Shown: positions 1 to 9,295 of the stretch, piece after piece
Layout of the letters: each line of letters starts with the position of its first letter
How positions within the stretch are numbered: position 1 is the stretch's first letter
NCBI GenBank assembly: GCA_008828725.1
Contig: MEHQ01000823.1
Span: 40,038-104,037, forward strand
DNA: 64,000 bases
Direction of reading: 5' to 3'
Origin: Saccharina japonica
Taxonomy: Eukaryota > Sar > Phaeophyceae > Laminariales > Laminariaceae
The notes under the pieces: model-generated
What the model was told of the DNA's origin: nothing
Databases searched by the model: none
The model's input: only the letters and a program-made list of their open reading frames with translations
Position numbers and translations under genes: made by a program

Positions 1-36
1 ACTACTACTACTACTACTACTACTACTACTGCTGCT
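1..36. repeat. (ACT)n microsatellite at window edge
   Basis: The window opens in about 30 bases of uninterrupted ACT triplets followed by GCTGCTG. The same ACT-then-CTG arrangement ends the long microsatellite at 18.1-18.35 kb. The tract is cut by the window start, so its full length is unknown. Confidence 0.9.
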
Positions 37-63
37 GTTGTACTACGAGGCGGGCCAGCCATA

Positions 64-453
64 ACACGGTTTACACGTCGGATTGGCGATGCCCCCACCA
101 ATTTTAAGAGTTTGGACTTGATTTTCGGACACGAGGTAGCTCATGGACTCATGGACTCGTTGACTTTCGGCCCCGATAGGTTGTTTTTTTCTTTATAAAA
201 ATAATTACGTTTTTCAACGTTCATGCATATAATAAATATTAAAAAAACGAGTAAATAGACACGGTTTACACGTCGGATTGGCGATGCCCCCATCAATTTT
301 AAGAGTTTGGACTTGATTTTTGGACACGAGGTAGCTCATGGACTTATGGACTCATTGACTTTCGGCCCCGATAAGTTGTTTTTTCTATATAAAAATAATT
401 ACGTTATTCAACGTTCATGCATATAACAAATATTAAAAAACGAGTAAATATAT
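64..453. repeat. 195-bp tandem duplication
   Basis: Two direct copies of a roughly 195-bp unit start at 64 and 259. Both begin ACACGGTTTACACGTCGG and run through a block rich in ATGGACTC to an AT-rich end containing AAAACGAGTAAATA. They differ by scattered substitutions and small indels, so the duplication is not brand new. No protein is suggested; the short ORF across it on the minus strand is AT-rich and not protein-like. Confidence 0.85.
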
Positions 454-1129
454 TTTCTACTGCGACACTCATATATATTAAAAAAAAAATTAAAAAAAAC
501 AACAGCTGTGAGCTTGAGGATTTCGTCGAAGCTCGTCTTTGCTAGCTGAGTGTAATACGTCGATTTCGTGAAGGATATAGGTCTGTGGTTATTCTGAAAC
601 AGTGGTATCGAGGTCAATAATAATAACAGATGTTTAGGTTAGGGTGCGTGGCAGGGGGGCGGGGGAGAGGGGGTTAGTACGTAGGGTAGATGGTGGGGGA
701 TATATTGTATATAATATTAATAGCATGTTGAGTACGTATTTCATCTCGGGGGTGAAAAAGTCAGGGCGGAGATTAAGTTTTTTATATAGCAGGTATACAT
801 TACACAGACAGGTCTTTTTGGTGTTTTCATGTGATTAAATATCGATCCATACATTTTACCAAACCCAGTGACTCCCTGTCGTTTGTAGTCGCGGACCCAC
901 GTCGATCCACGGTCCATTCCAGTCCCGTTGATCAGGTCGTGTCGGCATAGAGGATCGCTGTTTTACGTACTCATCATTCCTCATTCATGGTGCATATATA
1001 TAGGTTTTAATCATTACTCGTACTCTTACTTTCCAGCTTCTTAGGGGCAAGCCTTAGTTACAGGTGTCCTACCCCCCCCACCCCCTGTACGTGCCTTTAT
1101 TTTAATCTCGCATAGGGTACATACACATA
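454..1129. other. Unassigned noncoding DNA
   Basis: AT-rich to mixed composition with no ORF I can support. A C-rich stretch lies near 1070-1085. I see no RNA gene or transposon end here. Confidence 0.5.
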
Positions 1130-1275
1130 CAGCATTATTTCCACCGCTCGTCGATTATCATCGAATATTGCTAACTCACGCTCTTGCGCTTTCCACGAAC
1201 CAATTTTCATTGCAACAAAAAGTCCCTACGAGAATGTGTACTACAGTAGGTGCTAATTGAACCCTCGTAATTGAT
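1130..1275 (-). repeat. SINE body fragment
   Basis: This segment matches, with divergence, the body of the repeat at 21.5-21.7 kb. Shared landmarks in order are CGCTCGTCGAT, ATCGAAT.TTGCTAACTCACGCTCT, CGCGCTTTC and a run ending in AAAAAGT. It continues to a weak B-box-like TTCAATTAGC on the minus strand. It is the most diverged copy seen and lacks a convincing tRNA-like head. Confidence 0.55.
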
Positions 1276-1423
1276 TTTAGTCGGCCCGAGGACCACCCGC
1301 CAAGCTATTCCGTATGGGAGTTGGTTTTAAGGAGTCTTATCTTCGACTCATGTTATAGTTCGTGGAATTGGGATGCCATCGAATTCCTCACATTTCTATA
1401 TACGGCTCATCAGGGTGAGCTAG

Positions 1424-1786
1424 TGTAATAGTATGGGCTTGGAAGACAGGTACTTACCCCAATCTAGACAAAAAATTGGTCCGTTTGCATAATGCTTGGG
1501 GGGCATTCGTATTCGAATGGTTTTAACCCATTTAGAACTGAAAACATATCTGACGCTAATTCCAAGTAGTTTGTCCCCAAATCCGTGGGACCAGTTCTTA
1601 AGGGGTTAATGGAAATACAATGATGCCCTTCCGGGCCAGAGGTCATCACGGCTTTGGGAATACATGATAAGCGGATTTCCTCGTACGCTTGATTCTTGAT
1701 TATATATACGTGAAAGTGAGTCACATCCAGGACAGACTTGCAAGGGGATACTCTATGCCTCGCCTAGTCTCACAACAGAGGTATAC
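1424..1786 (+). mobile_element. Solo-LTR-like repeat, diverged, with MITE inside
   Basis: The repeat begins TGTAATAGTATGGGC and ends near GTCTCACAACA, the TG...CA form of an LTR. It is homologous to 266-bp copies at 19,947-20,212, 22,967-23,222 and, inverted, 32,076-32,341. Shared landmarks are GGCATTCGTATTCG and CAAGGGGATACTCT. This copy is longer because a piggyBac-type MITE sits at 1527-1605. No coding region belongs to it. Which LTR family it derives from is unknown; a TG...CA MITE is the alternative. Confidence 0.6.
1527..1605. mobile_element. piggyBac-type MITE (79 bp)
   Basis: The element is flanked on both sides by TTAA (1523-1526 and 1606-1609), the piggyBac target duplication. Its ends are CCCATTTAGAACTG and CAGTTCTTAAGGGG, an imperfect inverted repeat. 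Related copies lie at 14,853-14,932 and 52,467-52,546, and a longer subfamily at about 20.9, 23.9, 27.7 and 31.3 kb. It is too short to encode a transposase and must be mobilised in trans, if at all. Confidence 0.8.
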
Positions 1787-2129
1787 GTTGAGCCATTTAT
1801 GGGTGAATTTAAGGCCAAACATAGATGAAGTCCACCCAGCTTGAGCAACCACAGAGAGAGAGGTGTACCTGGAACCTGGAAAGTTTCGGCAAACAATAAT
1901 ATGTACAGTCGGGTGCTGGCCAATCAGAGGGAGGACCAGGAAGTACTTCCCCGCAAGTGCGAATTAGTGTATATATAATACATGGCTTGAAAGGCCTAGA
2001 TATACCTACTTTTAGTTTTTTCCTTTACTTATTGTTGCAAACTAATAGCGTATTTGGTATCACGCAGCTTCCAAAGTTGAGTTTTAACCGTTCAATCGGT
2101 CGTACTCACAGCTGACGAGTTTGTGTATT
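1787..2129. other. Unassigned DNA; end shared with 17.25 kb
   Basis: No gene is visible. Positions 2047-2127 (GCGTATTTGGTATCACGCAG and following) recur at 17,250-17,335 with a few differences, so this is a dispersed repeat fragment. Confidence 0.55.
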
Positions 2130-2360
2130 AATCACACCCTGGACAATTCCTATTTCAATAGTCTATTGTGTCTATAATTCTGTTTGGGTGTTGTCTACTA
2201 ATTGGAATCGCCGAACCAAATGGTTTCGATTGAATTATATTCATTGGAATTGTCCGGGTAATTCATTTTGGATGCTGTCTACTAATTACAATTGTCCTGA
2301 CAATTGATTTTGGGTGCTGTCAATTAATTGGAATTACCTGGGCAACTTTTTGGACCATTC
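2130..2360 (+). repeat. 42-bp satellite, block A
   Basis: Several degenerate 42-bp monomers with the core GGGTGCTGTCTA followed by TTAATTGGAATT. The same monomer in the same orientation occurs just beyond the other end of the gypsy complex (12.77-13.06 kb). The block abuts an LTR that starts at 2366. Confidence 0.75.
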
Positions 2361-2365
2361 ATATT

Positions 2366-2962
2366 TGTGACGTGACGACCGAGTAGAGACGATGATAGCA
2401 GGGAATGGAGATGCGCTGGTTCGTTGCTTGAGTTTGGAAGCAAGCTTCTTCTTCGATATGGAAAGACCTCTTGTTATTAATAACCTCTGTAGACTAGGTG
2501 AGAGAAAAACGCCTGGATGACGAAGGGAGAATGAGAAGGGGGAGAGGTGGCGAGAGTCTGCCTGAGAGCAGACTCTCTAGCTCGACCACTACTGCTCGGG
2601 TCGTTACTACAATTCTCATTCTAACTACCCGTTAGTCGGATAGCTGTATTTTCTCTTAAGTCTCCGGGTTTCCCGCTCTTGGGAACAGTCCAAATTCCTA
2701 TATACGTCACATTACGGGAACTTTTCAAATAGTACGAAATCCGGCATTAAGGAACTCATGAACAATCTTTGAGGTGTCGCAAAGCTAAACCATTTATAGC
2801 ACTGGGGTCCCACATCACATTAGCCCACCCTGAATAGTCGTATATGCAGACCACACGATGGTTAATGGATGATAACAAAGTTCATCCTAAAAGACCGAGA
2901 GAGGGGGGTCGAAGATGCGGCTATTCAAAACAATAAAAAATGAGGCTATATATTCTCCCACA
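2366..2962 (-). mobile_element. LTR of the gypsy complex, minus orientation
   Basis: Read on the minus strand it starts TGTGGGAGAA and ends CACGTCACA, giving TG...CA ends over about 597 bp. It matches the plus-strand LTR at 12,094-12,764 through CATCTTCGACCCCCCTCTCT, the CCACACGATGG region, GAGGTCTTTCCATATCGAAG and GTCTCTACTCGGTC. The central part, around the palindromic GAGTCTGC/GCAGACTC, is diverged. It would be the 3' LTR of a minus-strand element, next to the pol ORF whose stop is at 4378. No 5-bp target duplication was found at its outer edge. Confidence 0.75.
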
Positions 2963-4377
2963 CCTCGTAGTGAGGCCTAAGCATCACGGATAGGGTCATC
3001 GACAGGAGCGACCGCTGAGGGAGGGGCCATGACCAAAGCAGGAACAGCAGGGGGTCGAAATCAAGACAAGGCAGGCACAATAAACCCGAAACGAAGCTAA
3101 AGAGGTACCAAGACAAATGTAGAAGAAAGCGAGACTCAGGGTACAGCCGTATGTGCGGGGGCTCATATGTCCAGGGGTCTTAAAGGACCTGAGGGAGAAA
3201 CGAGTGCGAGGCTGATCATCGAGTCCTGGTGGAAGCGATGGAGGCTACTTAGCATGGAACACAAAACACAGTCCAGAGGGGTATCGCAGGGATGACTACT
3301 CGCTATGGTCGAAGCGATCCGAAGGACAAACAAGATACAGAAGTTGAATCCAAAACAAAAACATGATGCATAAGGCGAAGGGGGGCACGGTAAGACTAAC
3401 TTGGAAGTTCCTAGGAGTAATTCAAGGGGCTGACGGGTCCAAAGAATGGAGTGAACATCGTGCCACTATGAAGCGGCCAAGTATTAGGGGAGCAACGCTA
3501 GTAAGCGCAGCAAGGGGAGCCAGTCAGAGCCAGTGCACTAAATAAATCGCCAGAAAGAATATACCCGGATGTCTAGACCGAAGTCGACTAGTTCGACGTG
3601 GACGAAATGTGTTCCTACCGTATAACACGCACATAAGTCAGCTATGGTAGCTACATGGGAGCGGAACCGGTCGCGGGAAAAAACGCGTTGGTAGGTGGTG
3701 GAAACGCGAAGACACAATAGACGAAACAACATCAAATATATCGCAACAATTGAAGTCCATTGCGGTCCACTTTACTTTGGAACGGACGCACCAACAGTGA
3801 GGACGGTAATGTGGTGGTCTGTTAGCCTGCATAAGGGGCCAAGGCAACGGAGATGCAACGCGGGTGGTGGAGGGAAAATACACTAAAACCGAAATCCAGA
3901 AAACCGGTGTCGCTATGGTCCAGAGATCGTATGAAGATGGGGACCGGCGAGGCCGGAGATGGGATAGAACTGATAATCCAAAACTAGTAACTCAGAAATA
4001 ACTCAATGACGCCCGGATAGTAGCTACAAGCACAAGGTGGGCGTTAGTGATGGTGAAGGATTCCGAAGTAAAACCCAGCACCCTAAAGTAACGCTATTCA
4101 ATCATGGTCCATCTGCCACGGGTTGGGGCAGGTGAGGGCCGTTATGCATGCCAGAAAAAACGTGTAGGTGCTACCAGACACAAAACTAAACAAGCCGAAC
4201 AGTGGGGGTACCTCTGGCGGAACACGCCGAAGTTGGAGATAACCCGGAAGAGCTAACTACTGTCGCTTATTGAATACTACCCCAGAAGTTGATTGGATGC
4301 CACGTCTAAAATAACTATTCTATACTACGAAAGTAAAACTATCCCGAACCAAGAACGCGAAGGTATCTGAAGGCTAA
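2963..4377. other. Purine-rich spacer between LTR and pol
   Basis: About 1.4 kb between the LTR and the pol stop codon. The plus strand is visibly rich in A and G and poor in T over most of this stretch, unlike both flanks. The first 26 bases (to about 2988) are also shared with sequence upstream of the 12.09-kb LTR, so they belong to the element. No ORF of useful length, gag zinc knuckle or other motif is visible. It may be a degenerate internal region or an untranslated tail. Confidence 0.5.
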
Positions 4378-7300
4378 CTAGGGGGGGGCTGAAGCGATGG
4401 GGGTTCCACGGGGCGTGTCTGTGCTCCGCAGTACCCCACGGGCTATGCTTCCAGTCCCATGGCGTTGTAAACACCACGATCCGGAGATGGCGTTCAGGGC
4501 AGTAGTGTAGCGGGCGCGCTGAAGGTCGATCTTGATGGGGCCGGGGTCGTCCAGGAAACGGATGATGTAGGAACCGTCCGGGGAAGAGTCCGGGCGGCTG
4601 TCCGAAGAGGTGTCCAAGGGCGCGCGGTGGACAATTTTGCCAAGCCACCAGAGGCCGTCGCGCGCCTTGTACCAAACGTGTGCCCCAGAGGGGAGAGTGG
4701 TTGAACTGAAGTTGCGGAGCCAGAGGTCGCGGGAGACCAGGGAGTAGCCGGGAGCGAGAAATATTTGGCCTTGCGACCGTGAGAGTTCCCGGTGCGCGGC
4801 ACCGATGCGCATTTGTCTGTACAAGCGGTTGGCTTGTCGGTGCTGTGACGGGGTTCCGGACCAGTAAAGGAGAATATGCCGCCTGAAATGTTGAAGATCC
4901 AGTTCCCGTTCCCAGGAGGGGCTGAGAAGTCCGGCCCAGTGGGTCTCGTAGAGGACGGCGATCACCCCGCCGCGACCGCGTACGAGTTGGTGGCCGGTGA
5001 TCCGCTCGACGTCGAGGCGCTCCGGTGGCGGTGTGACGTCGTCGACCGTGACGTGGTAGGGCGGAGATTTGGCGGCGGAGGCGGTGAGTACGTAGGTGGT
5101 GAGGTCCGCAGGCAGGTACTTGGGAAGGTCGGTGGTGTCGTCGGGGCTCCGGCAAGGCTTGCATCGTTTTACGGAGACGCGCGGCTTGGAGTCCCGTCCA
5201 GGAAGGTCAGAAGGTAGGTCGAGGAAGAGTAGCTTGTCGTGTAGGGGGCGGTTGTCGGGGGTGTCTGAGGCGGGCGCCGGGCCCACGGCGAGGATCTTAA
5301 AGGGCCCGTTCCAGTTGAGGGCGAGCTTGGTCTTCAGCACGGTTGCGTCGGTGTCCTTTTTGGCGCCCTGGCGGATGGTGGAGGCGGAGTTGTAGACCCA
5401 GGCCCAGCCGCCTACGGTGAAAGGAGGGGAGGCTGAGAGGGCGGCCATGATGGGGGCGTTCCGGCGCTGCAGGCGCGAGGTGGTGATGTGGTAGAGCTCG
5501 CGGACGAGGGAGTAGGCGCGTTGTTGTCGTTCTGTGGCGAGGTTGATGTAGGTGAGGTGGTCGCGCTCCAGGCTCTGGTGACCGCCGACGTTGTCGGGTT
5601 CGAAGACGGAGAGCGGGAGGCGGGGAAGGCGGCCGATGTGGACTTCGTTGGGTGCAAGCCCGGTGGCGGCGTTCACGGAGTTGTTGTAGGCCGAAGAGAC
5701 GTGCGGCAGTAGGAGGTCCCAGTCGGTTTGGTTTTCGTTGCCGACCATGGAGAGCATCTGGGCCAGGACGTGGTTGACGCGCTCGACGCCGCCGTTGGTG
5801 CAGGGGTGGTAGGCGCTGGTGTTGACCTTGTTGACGCCAAGGCGGTCGTAGACGGCGCGGGCGAGCTTCGACGTAAACTGTAGGCCGTTGTCCGAGAGGA
5901 GTGTCACTGGACACCCCCAAAGGGTGATGTACTTGTCGATGAAGATGTCGGCGGTGCCGGCGGCCGTGAACTGAGCTGCGGAGACAGCGAACATGTCGGC
6001 GCGGCGGCTGAAACGGTCGGTGAAAAGTAGGATGTGGACGTTTCCGCGTGGGGTGAGGGGCAAGGGGCCGAAGTAATCGACGCTGACGGTGATGCCAGGG
6101 CCGTTGGGTAAAGGGAGGGAGAGGATGGGCCACCGGATGGTTTGTCGGGATGTCTTGCGGGCCTGGCACATGAGGCAGCGGCGTATCCACCAGCGGGCGG
6201 AAACGTCCATTCCGACCCACCAGAAGAAACGTGCCATCATGCGCACCGTTCGTGTAACTCCCAGGTGTAGGGAAGTAGTGGCGTGGCATGTCTGTAGGAC
6301 CCAGGGGCGCATCAGCATCGGAACGTAGATGCGCGGGGTGGGTGGAGGGGGGTTGGGTGGTCGTTGTACCAGAAGGGCGGTGTCGTCGTCGGTGCGGTGG
6401 AGTGTACTTTTGGCGGCCAGGGCGAGAACGTCTGAGAGTTGTGGACGCCGAGCCGAGGGGATAAAGTCCAGAAGGTCCGGTGGTGGCGGTGAAGGGGATC
6501 CCAGCGATAGAAAACGGATGACGGCAGAGCATAGGGGCTCAGCTCGTTGTTCTCGTGCCCAGTCGCTGGAGGTGCGGTGCTCGATGCGGGCGAGTAGATG
6601 GGGGTCATCGTCGGGTGTGACGTCCGGCTCCGAGGGCGGAACCGGCGACGATGGGGTCGGCAGGGAGGGGTTGGTCGGAGGCGTCGGTGGCGCAGGTTGC
6701 GCGGGAGCTGTGGCTGAAGGCGGTGTCGTTGGGAGAGGCCTCGGCCGGGCCGTGGCTGGGGGCGCTGACGTGCGACGGGTAGGTGTCGGTGTGTTGGAAG
6801 CGGTTGGTTGTGGTCGGCGGCCGAAGCCATAGTCGATGTCGGCTCGGGGGGTTCCCGTGGCAGCGGCGGCGCGATGACGTGTCCGAGAAGAGATAAGGTC
6901 CGGAGGAGCTGGGATCGTGGCGCCAATGGTGGACGGCGGCGAGACGACGGGCGGCCTGGAAGCCGAGCCTGGAGGAGCGCCGGTGTCCACGGCGGCTTTC
7001 TCGAGGCACGGAGGCGGTCCGTCGACGGTGCGATGGGCCGAGACAGGCCCGACGAAGGTGTTGGGTAGCGGTGAGGAGCCGGGGCGCTCCAGTCGTGGTC
7101 CCAGGAGACGGAAATCGGTGAAGTCGTCGGTGGCGAAAGGGAGGGGCTGGATGGTTGGGATAGGGCGGGAAGGTGGGGGTACGAGCCCACCCAAGCCGAT
7201 GCCCGGCGTGGATGGTTCGCATGGCGTGAAACCGCAGGGGCGTATCAGGTAGATGCCAACAGTGTCGGGACCGGTAAGGCGATTCGGTCCGGTGCGGTCG

Positions 7301-9147
7301 GCTTCGGTGGCTGGTTGCGGAAGGCGGGAAAGGAAGTCGGCGTTGCCGTTGCTGGTGCCTTTGCGGTACTTGAGGACGAAGGAGTACGCCGAGAGGAACT
7401 CAATCCATCGCCGGACGCGAGGGTTATGTTCGCCCACCTTGGCGATGTTCTCCAGCGCCTTGTGGTCCGAGTATATATGGAAGTTCGTGGACCAGAGGTG
7501 TCCGCGCAGCCTTTTTATCGCCCAAACGATGCTTCCGGCCTCAAGATCGAGGGGCGTCCACGAACGTTCGGAGTCGAGGGTCGCGCGGCTGACGTAGATC
7601 AGAGGACGGACGGAGCCGTCGGGCTGCTCTTGCTCCAGCGTGGCGCCGAAGCCGTCGAGGCTGGCGTCGCAGTATAGCCTGAAGGGGCGGGAGTTGTCGG
7701 CGACGGCATCCCAGTCTGGGTAGACCAGGATCGGTGGTTTGGTGAGGTCGCGAAGGATGTCGCGGACGGTGGTCTCCATGGCGGAGGTGAAGTCGAAGGC
7801 GGCGCCCTGTTTCAGCAAGGCGTTAATGGGGCGAAGGCGCCGCGAAAGGTTGGGAAGGAACTTGCCGTAGTAGTTGATGCCTCCAAGCAGTGAGCGTACC
7901 TGCTTCTTATTTTTCGGCATGGGCATCTTGACGAGGGCGGCGACCTTATCGGAGTTGGGGCTGAAGCCGCCGGCGGTGATGGTGTGGCCCAGAAAATCGG
8001 CGGTGGTGGCGCCAATTTTGGCCTTGGCCGGGGAAAGCTTGAGGTTGTGCCTCCGCAGGCGCGCGAAAAGGGCCCGGATGTTGGTAGTGTGGTCGGAAGG
8101 GGTGGGGTCGAAGACGATGATGTCGTCGAGGTATGCGGCAACGCGTTCCAGGCCTTTGATGACCTCATTGATGACCTTCACGAACCAACCGGGTGAGGCA
8201 CTGCTGCCTTGCGGCATAACAAGCCATTCGAATAGCCGGTTGGGTGTGCAGAACGCTGTCAGGGGGATGGTGTCCTTGTCGATGGTTATCTGGTGGAAGG
8301 AGGAGACCAGGTCGAACAGGGAAAATATACGGCCTTTGCCCAAGGACTCCAGGACCTCGTCGACGCGGGGGATTGGGAGCTGTCCGAGGGAGCTGATGGC
8401 GTTGAGCTTCTTGTAGTTTATGGTGATACGGACGCCACCATCCTTCTTGGGAATGGCGACCATCGGGCTGGAGTATGGCGAGGTGGAATGTTGGATTAGG
8501 CCGGCGGCCAGGTATTGGTCGAGGACGGCGTCCGCCTTTTTGGCGAGGATGGGGTTGATCCGGTATGGTCGGGAGGTAACCGGAGCGCTGTCCGGAGGCA
8601 CGGAAATCTTGAAGGGTATGAGGGAACAGGAGCCGAAGTCGGTCTTGGAGGTGGAGAAGACGTCCTGGAACTCGCAGAGGACGTCTCCCAGGTCGTCGAT
8701 TACCGATGGCGACCATCCAGAACCGTGAAGGTCGAACATGACGTCGCGTAGGTGCAACGGCAGACGGTTCCAGAGGCGCAGGAAGCTGGATCGTTGGTCG
8801 GTGTCCAGGCGTGCGAGCAGTTGTGGGCTCGGGGATTTCGATTCCGGTGGGGGGTCGGTAGGTGGTAGGTCGTCGTTGGCCACAGGGATGTTGTCGTGGA
8901 GGGCGTGTACGTTGGGGACGTCGGGGTCCGGGGGAAGGTGTCGCAGGCTGGCCAAAGGCACTTGCACCAGCGGGGAAGAGGAGGTGCCAAGGAGGTCACC
9001 TGGCTCAAGACCGGTTGATCCTGAGAGTGGAATTGTCTGATACCCGTCGGAGACGAATACTGCCGTATCGGAAAGGGGATCTTTGCGGGGGAGCATGTTT
9101 ACCATGTAACTCCCGGTGATTTCGGGGCGCATATGCATGCTCGTCAT
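4378..9147 (-). CDS. pol: Ty3/gypsy chromovirus-type Pol polyprotein, gag and protease missing
   Basis: One uninterrupted 1589-codon frame for a retrotransposon polyprotein that copies RNA to DNA and integrates it. Domains in order: reverse transcriptase about 190-400 (acid residue in FSLFDL at 279, catalytic YLDD at 339-342); RNase H about 485-610 (D494, E536, D561, D604); a proline-rich linker about 615-860; integrase with His/Cys zinc site (H955, H961, C991, C994) and DD35E triad D1024, D1086, E1122; a GPF module near 1281; a chromodomain about 1376-1428; and a Tudor-like segment about 1487-1548. All catalytic residues are present and there are no frameshifts. No aspartic protease motif or gag precedes the RT. 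The first codons lie in antisense LTR sequence, with the junction at 9140/9141, so the natural N terminus is lost and the true start is uncertain. GC content is well above the flanks. Confidence 0.93.
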   Translation of the reverse strand: MTSMHMRPEITGSYMVNMLPRKDPLSDTAVFVSDGYQTIPLSGSTGLEPGDLLGTSSSPLVQVPLASLRHLPPDPDVPNVHALHDNIPVANDDLPPTDPPPESKSPSPQLLARLDTDQRSSFLRLWNRLPLHLRDVMFDLHGSGWSPSVIDDLGDVLCEFQDVFSTSKTDFGSCSLIPFKISVPPDSAPVTSRPYRINPILAKKADAVLDQYLAAGLIQHSTSPYSSPMVAIPKKDGGVRITINYKKLNAISSLGQLPIPRVDEVLESLGKGRIFSLFDLVSSFHQITIDKDTIPLTAFCTPNRLFEWLVMPQGSSASPGWFVKVINEVIKGLERVAAYLDDIIVFDPTPSDHTTNIRALFARLRRHNLKLSPAKAKIGATTADFLGHTITAGGFSPNSDKVAALVKMPMPKNKKQVRSLLGGINYYGKFLPNLSRRLRPINALLKQGAAFDFTSAMETTVRDILRDLTKPPILVYPDWDAVADNSRPFRLYCDASLDGFGATLEQEQPDGSVRPLIYVSRATLDSERSWTPLDLEAGSIVWAIKRLRGHLWSTNFHIYSDHKALENIAKVGEHNPRVRRWIEFLSAYSFVLKYRKGTSNGNADFLSRLPQPATEADRTGPNRLTGPDTVGIYLIRPCGFTPCEPSTPGIGLGGLVPPPSRPIPTIQPLPFATDDFTDFRLLGPRLERPGSSPLPNTFVGPVSAHRTVDGPPPCLEKAAVDTGAPPGSASRPPVVSPPSTIGATIPAPPDLISSRTRHRAAAATGTPRADIDYGFGRRPQPTASNTPTPTRRTSAPPATARPRPLPTTPPSATAPAQPAPPTPPTNPSLPTPSSPVPPSEPDVTPDDDPHLLARIEHRTSSDWAREQRAEPLCSAVIRFLSLGSPSPPPPDLLDFIPSARRPQLSDVLALAAKSTLHRTDDDTALLVQRPPNPPPPTPRIYVPMLMRPWVLQTCHATTSLHLGVTRTVRMMARFFWWVGMDVSARWWIRRCLMCQARKTSRQTIRWPILSLPLPNGPGITVSVDYFGPLPLTPRGNVHILLFTDRFSRRADMFAVSAAQFTAAGTADIFIDKYITLWGCPVTLLSDNGLQFTSKLARAVYDRLGVNKVNTSAYHPCTNGGVERVNHVLAQMLSMVGNENQTDWDLLLPHVSSAYNNSVNAATGLAPNEVHIGRLPRLPLSVFEPDNVGGHQSLERDHLTYINLATERQQRAYSLVRELYHITTSRLQRRNAPIMAALSASPPFTVGGWAWVYNSASTIRQGAKKDTDATVLKTKLALNWNGPFKILAVGPAPASDTPDNRPLHDKLLFLDLPSDLPGRDSKPRVSVKRCKPCRSPDDTTDLPKYLPADLTTYVLTASAAKSPPYHVTVDDVTPPPERLDVERITGHQLVRGRGGVIAVLYETHWAGLLSPSWERELDLQHFRRHILLYWSGTPSQHRQANRLYRQMRIGAAHRELSRSQGQIFLAPGYSLVSRDLWLRNFSSTTLPSGAHVWYKARDGLWWLGKIVHRAPLDTSSDSRPDSSPDGSYIIRFLDDPGPIKIDLQRARYTTALNAISGSWCLQRHGTGSIARGVLRSTDTPRGTPIASAPP

Positions 9148-9295
9148 CCAGGCTTTTGTCTCTCACCTAGTCTACAGAGGTTAATAATAACAAGAGGTCT
9201 TTCCATATCGAAGAAGCTTGCTTCCAAACTCAAGCAACGAACCAGCGCATCTCCATTCCCTTCTATCATCGTCTCTACTCGGTCATCACGTTACA
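9141..9295 (+). mobile_element. LTR 3'-end fragment, plus orientation
   Basis: These 155 bp match the last part of the plus-strand LTR at 12,094-12,764, from TCGTCATCCAGGCTTTTGTC to the terminal CACGTTACA. Its left edge is a sharp junction with the gypsy pol frame, which runs in the opposite direction. If it is the remnant of a 5' LTR, the matching internal region is 9296-12,093 and the 3' LTR is at 12,094. Confidence 0.8.

Noticed and set aside
4325..6532. Large ORFs of 279 and 411 codons overlapping pol on the same strand, and many opposite-strand ORFs
   Set aside because: They are out-of-phase shadows of the GC-rich pol gene, with Arg/Pro/His-rich low-complexity products.
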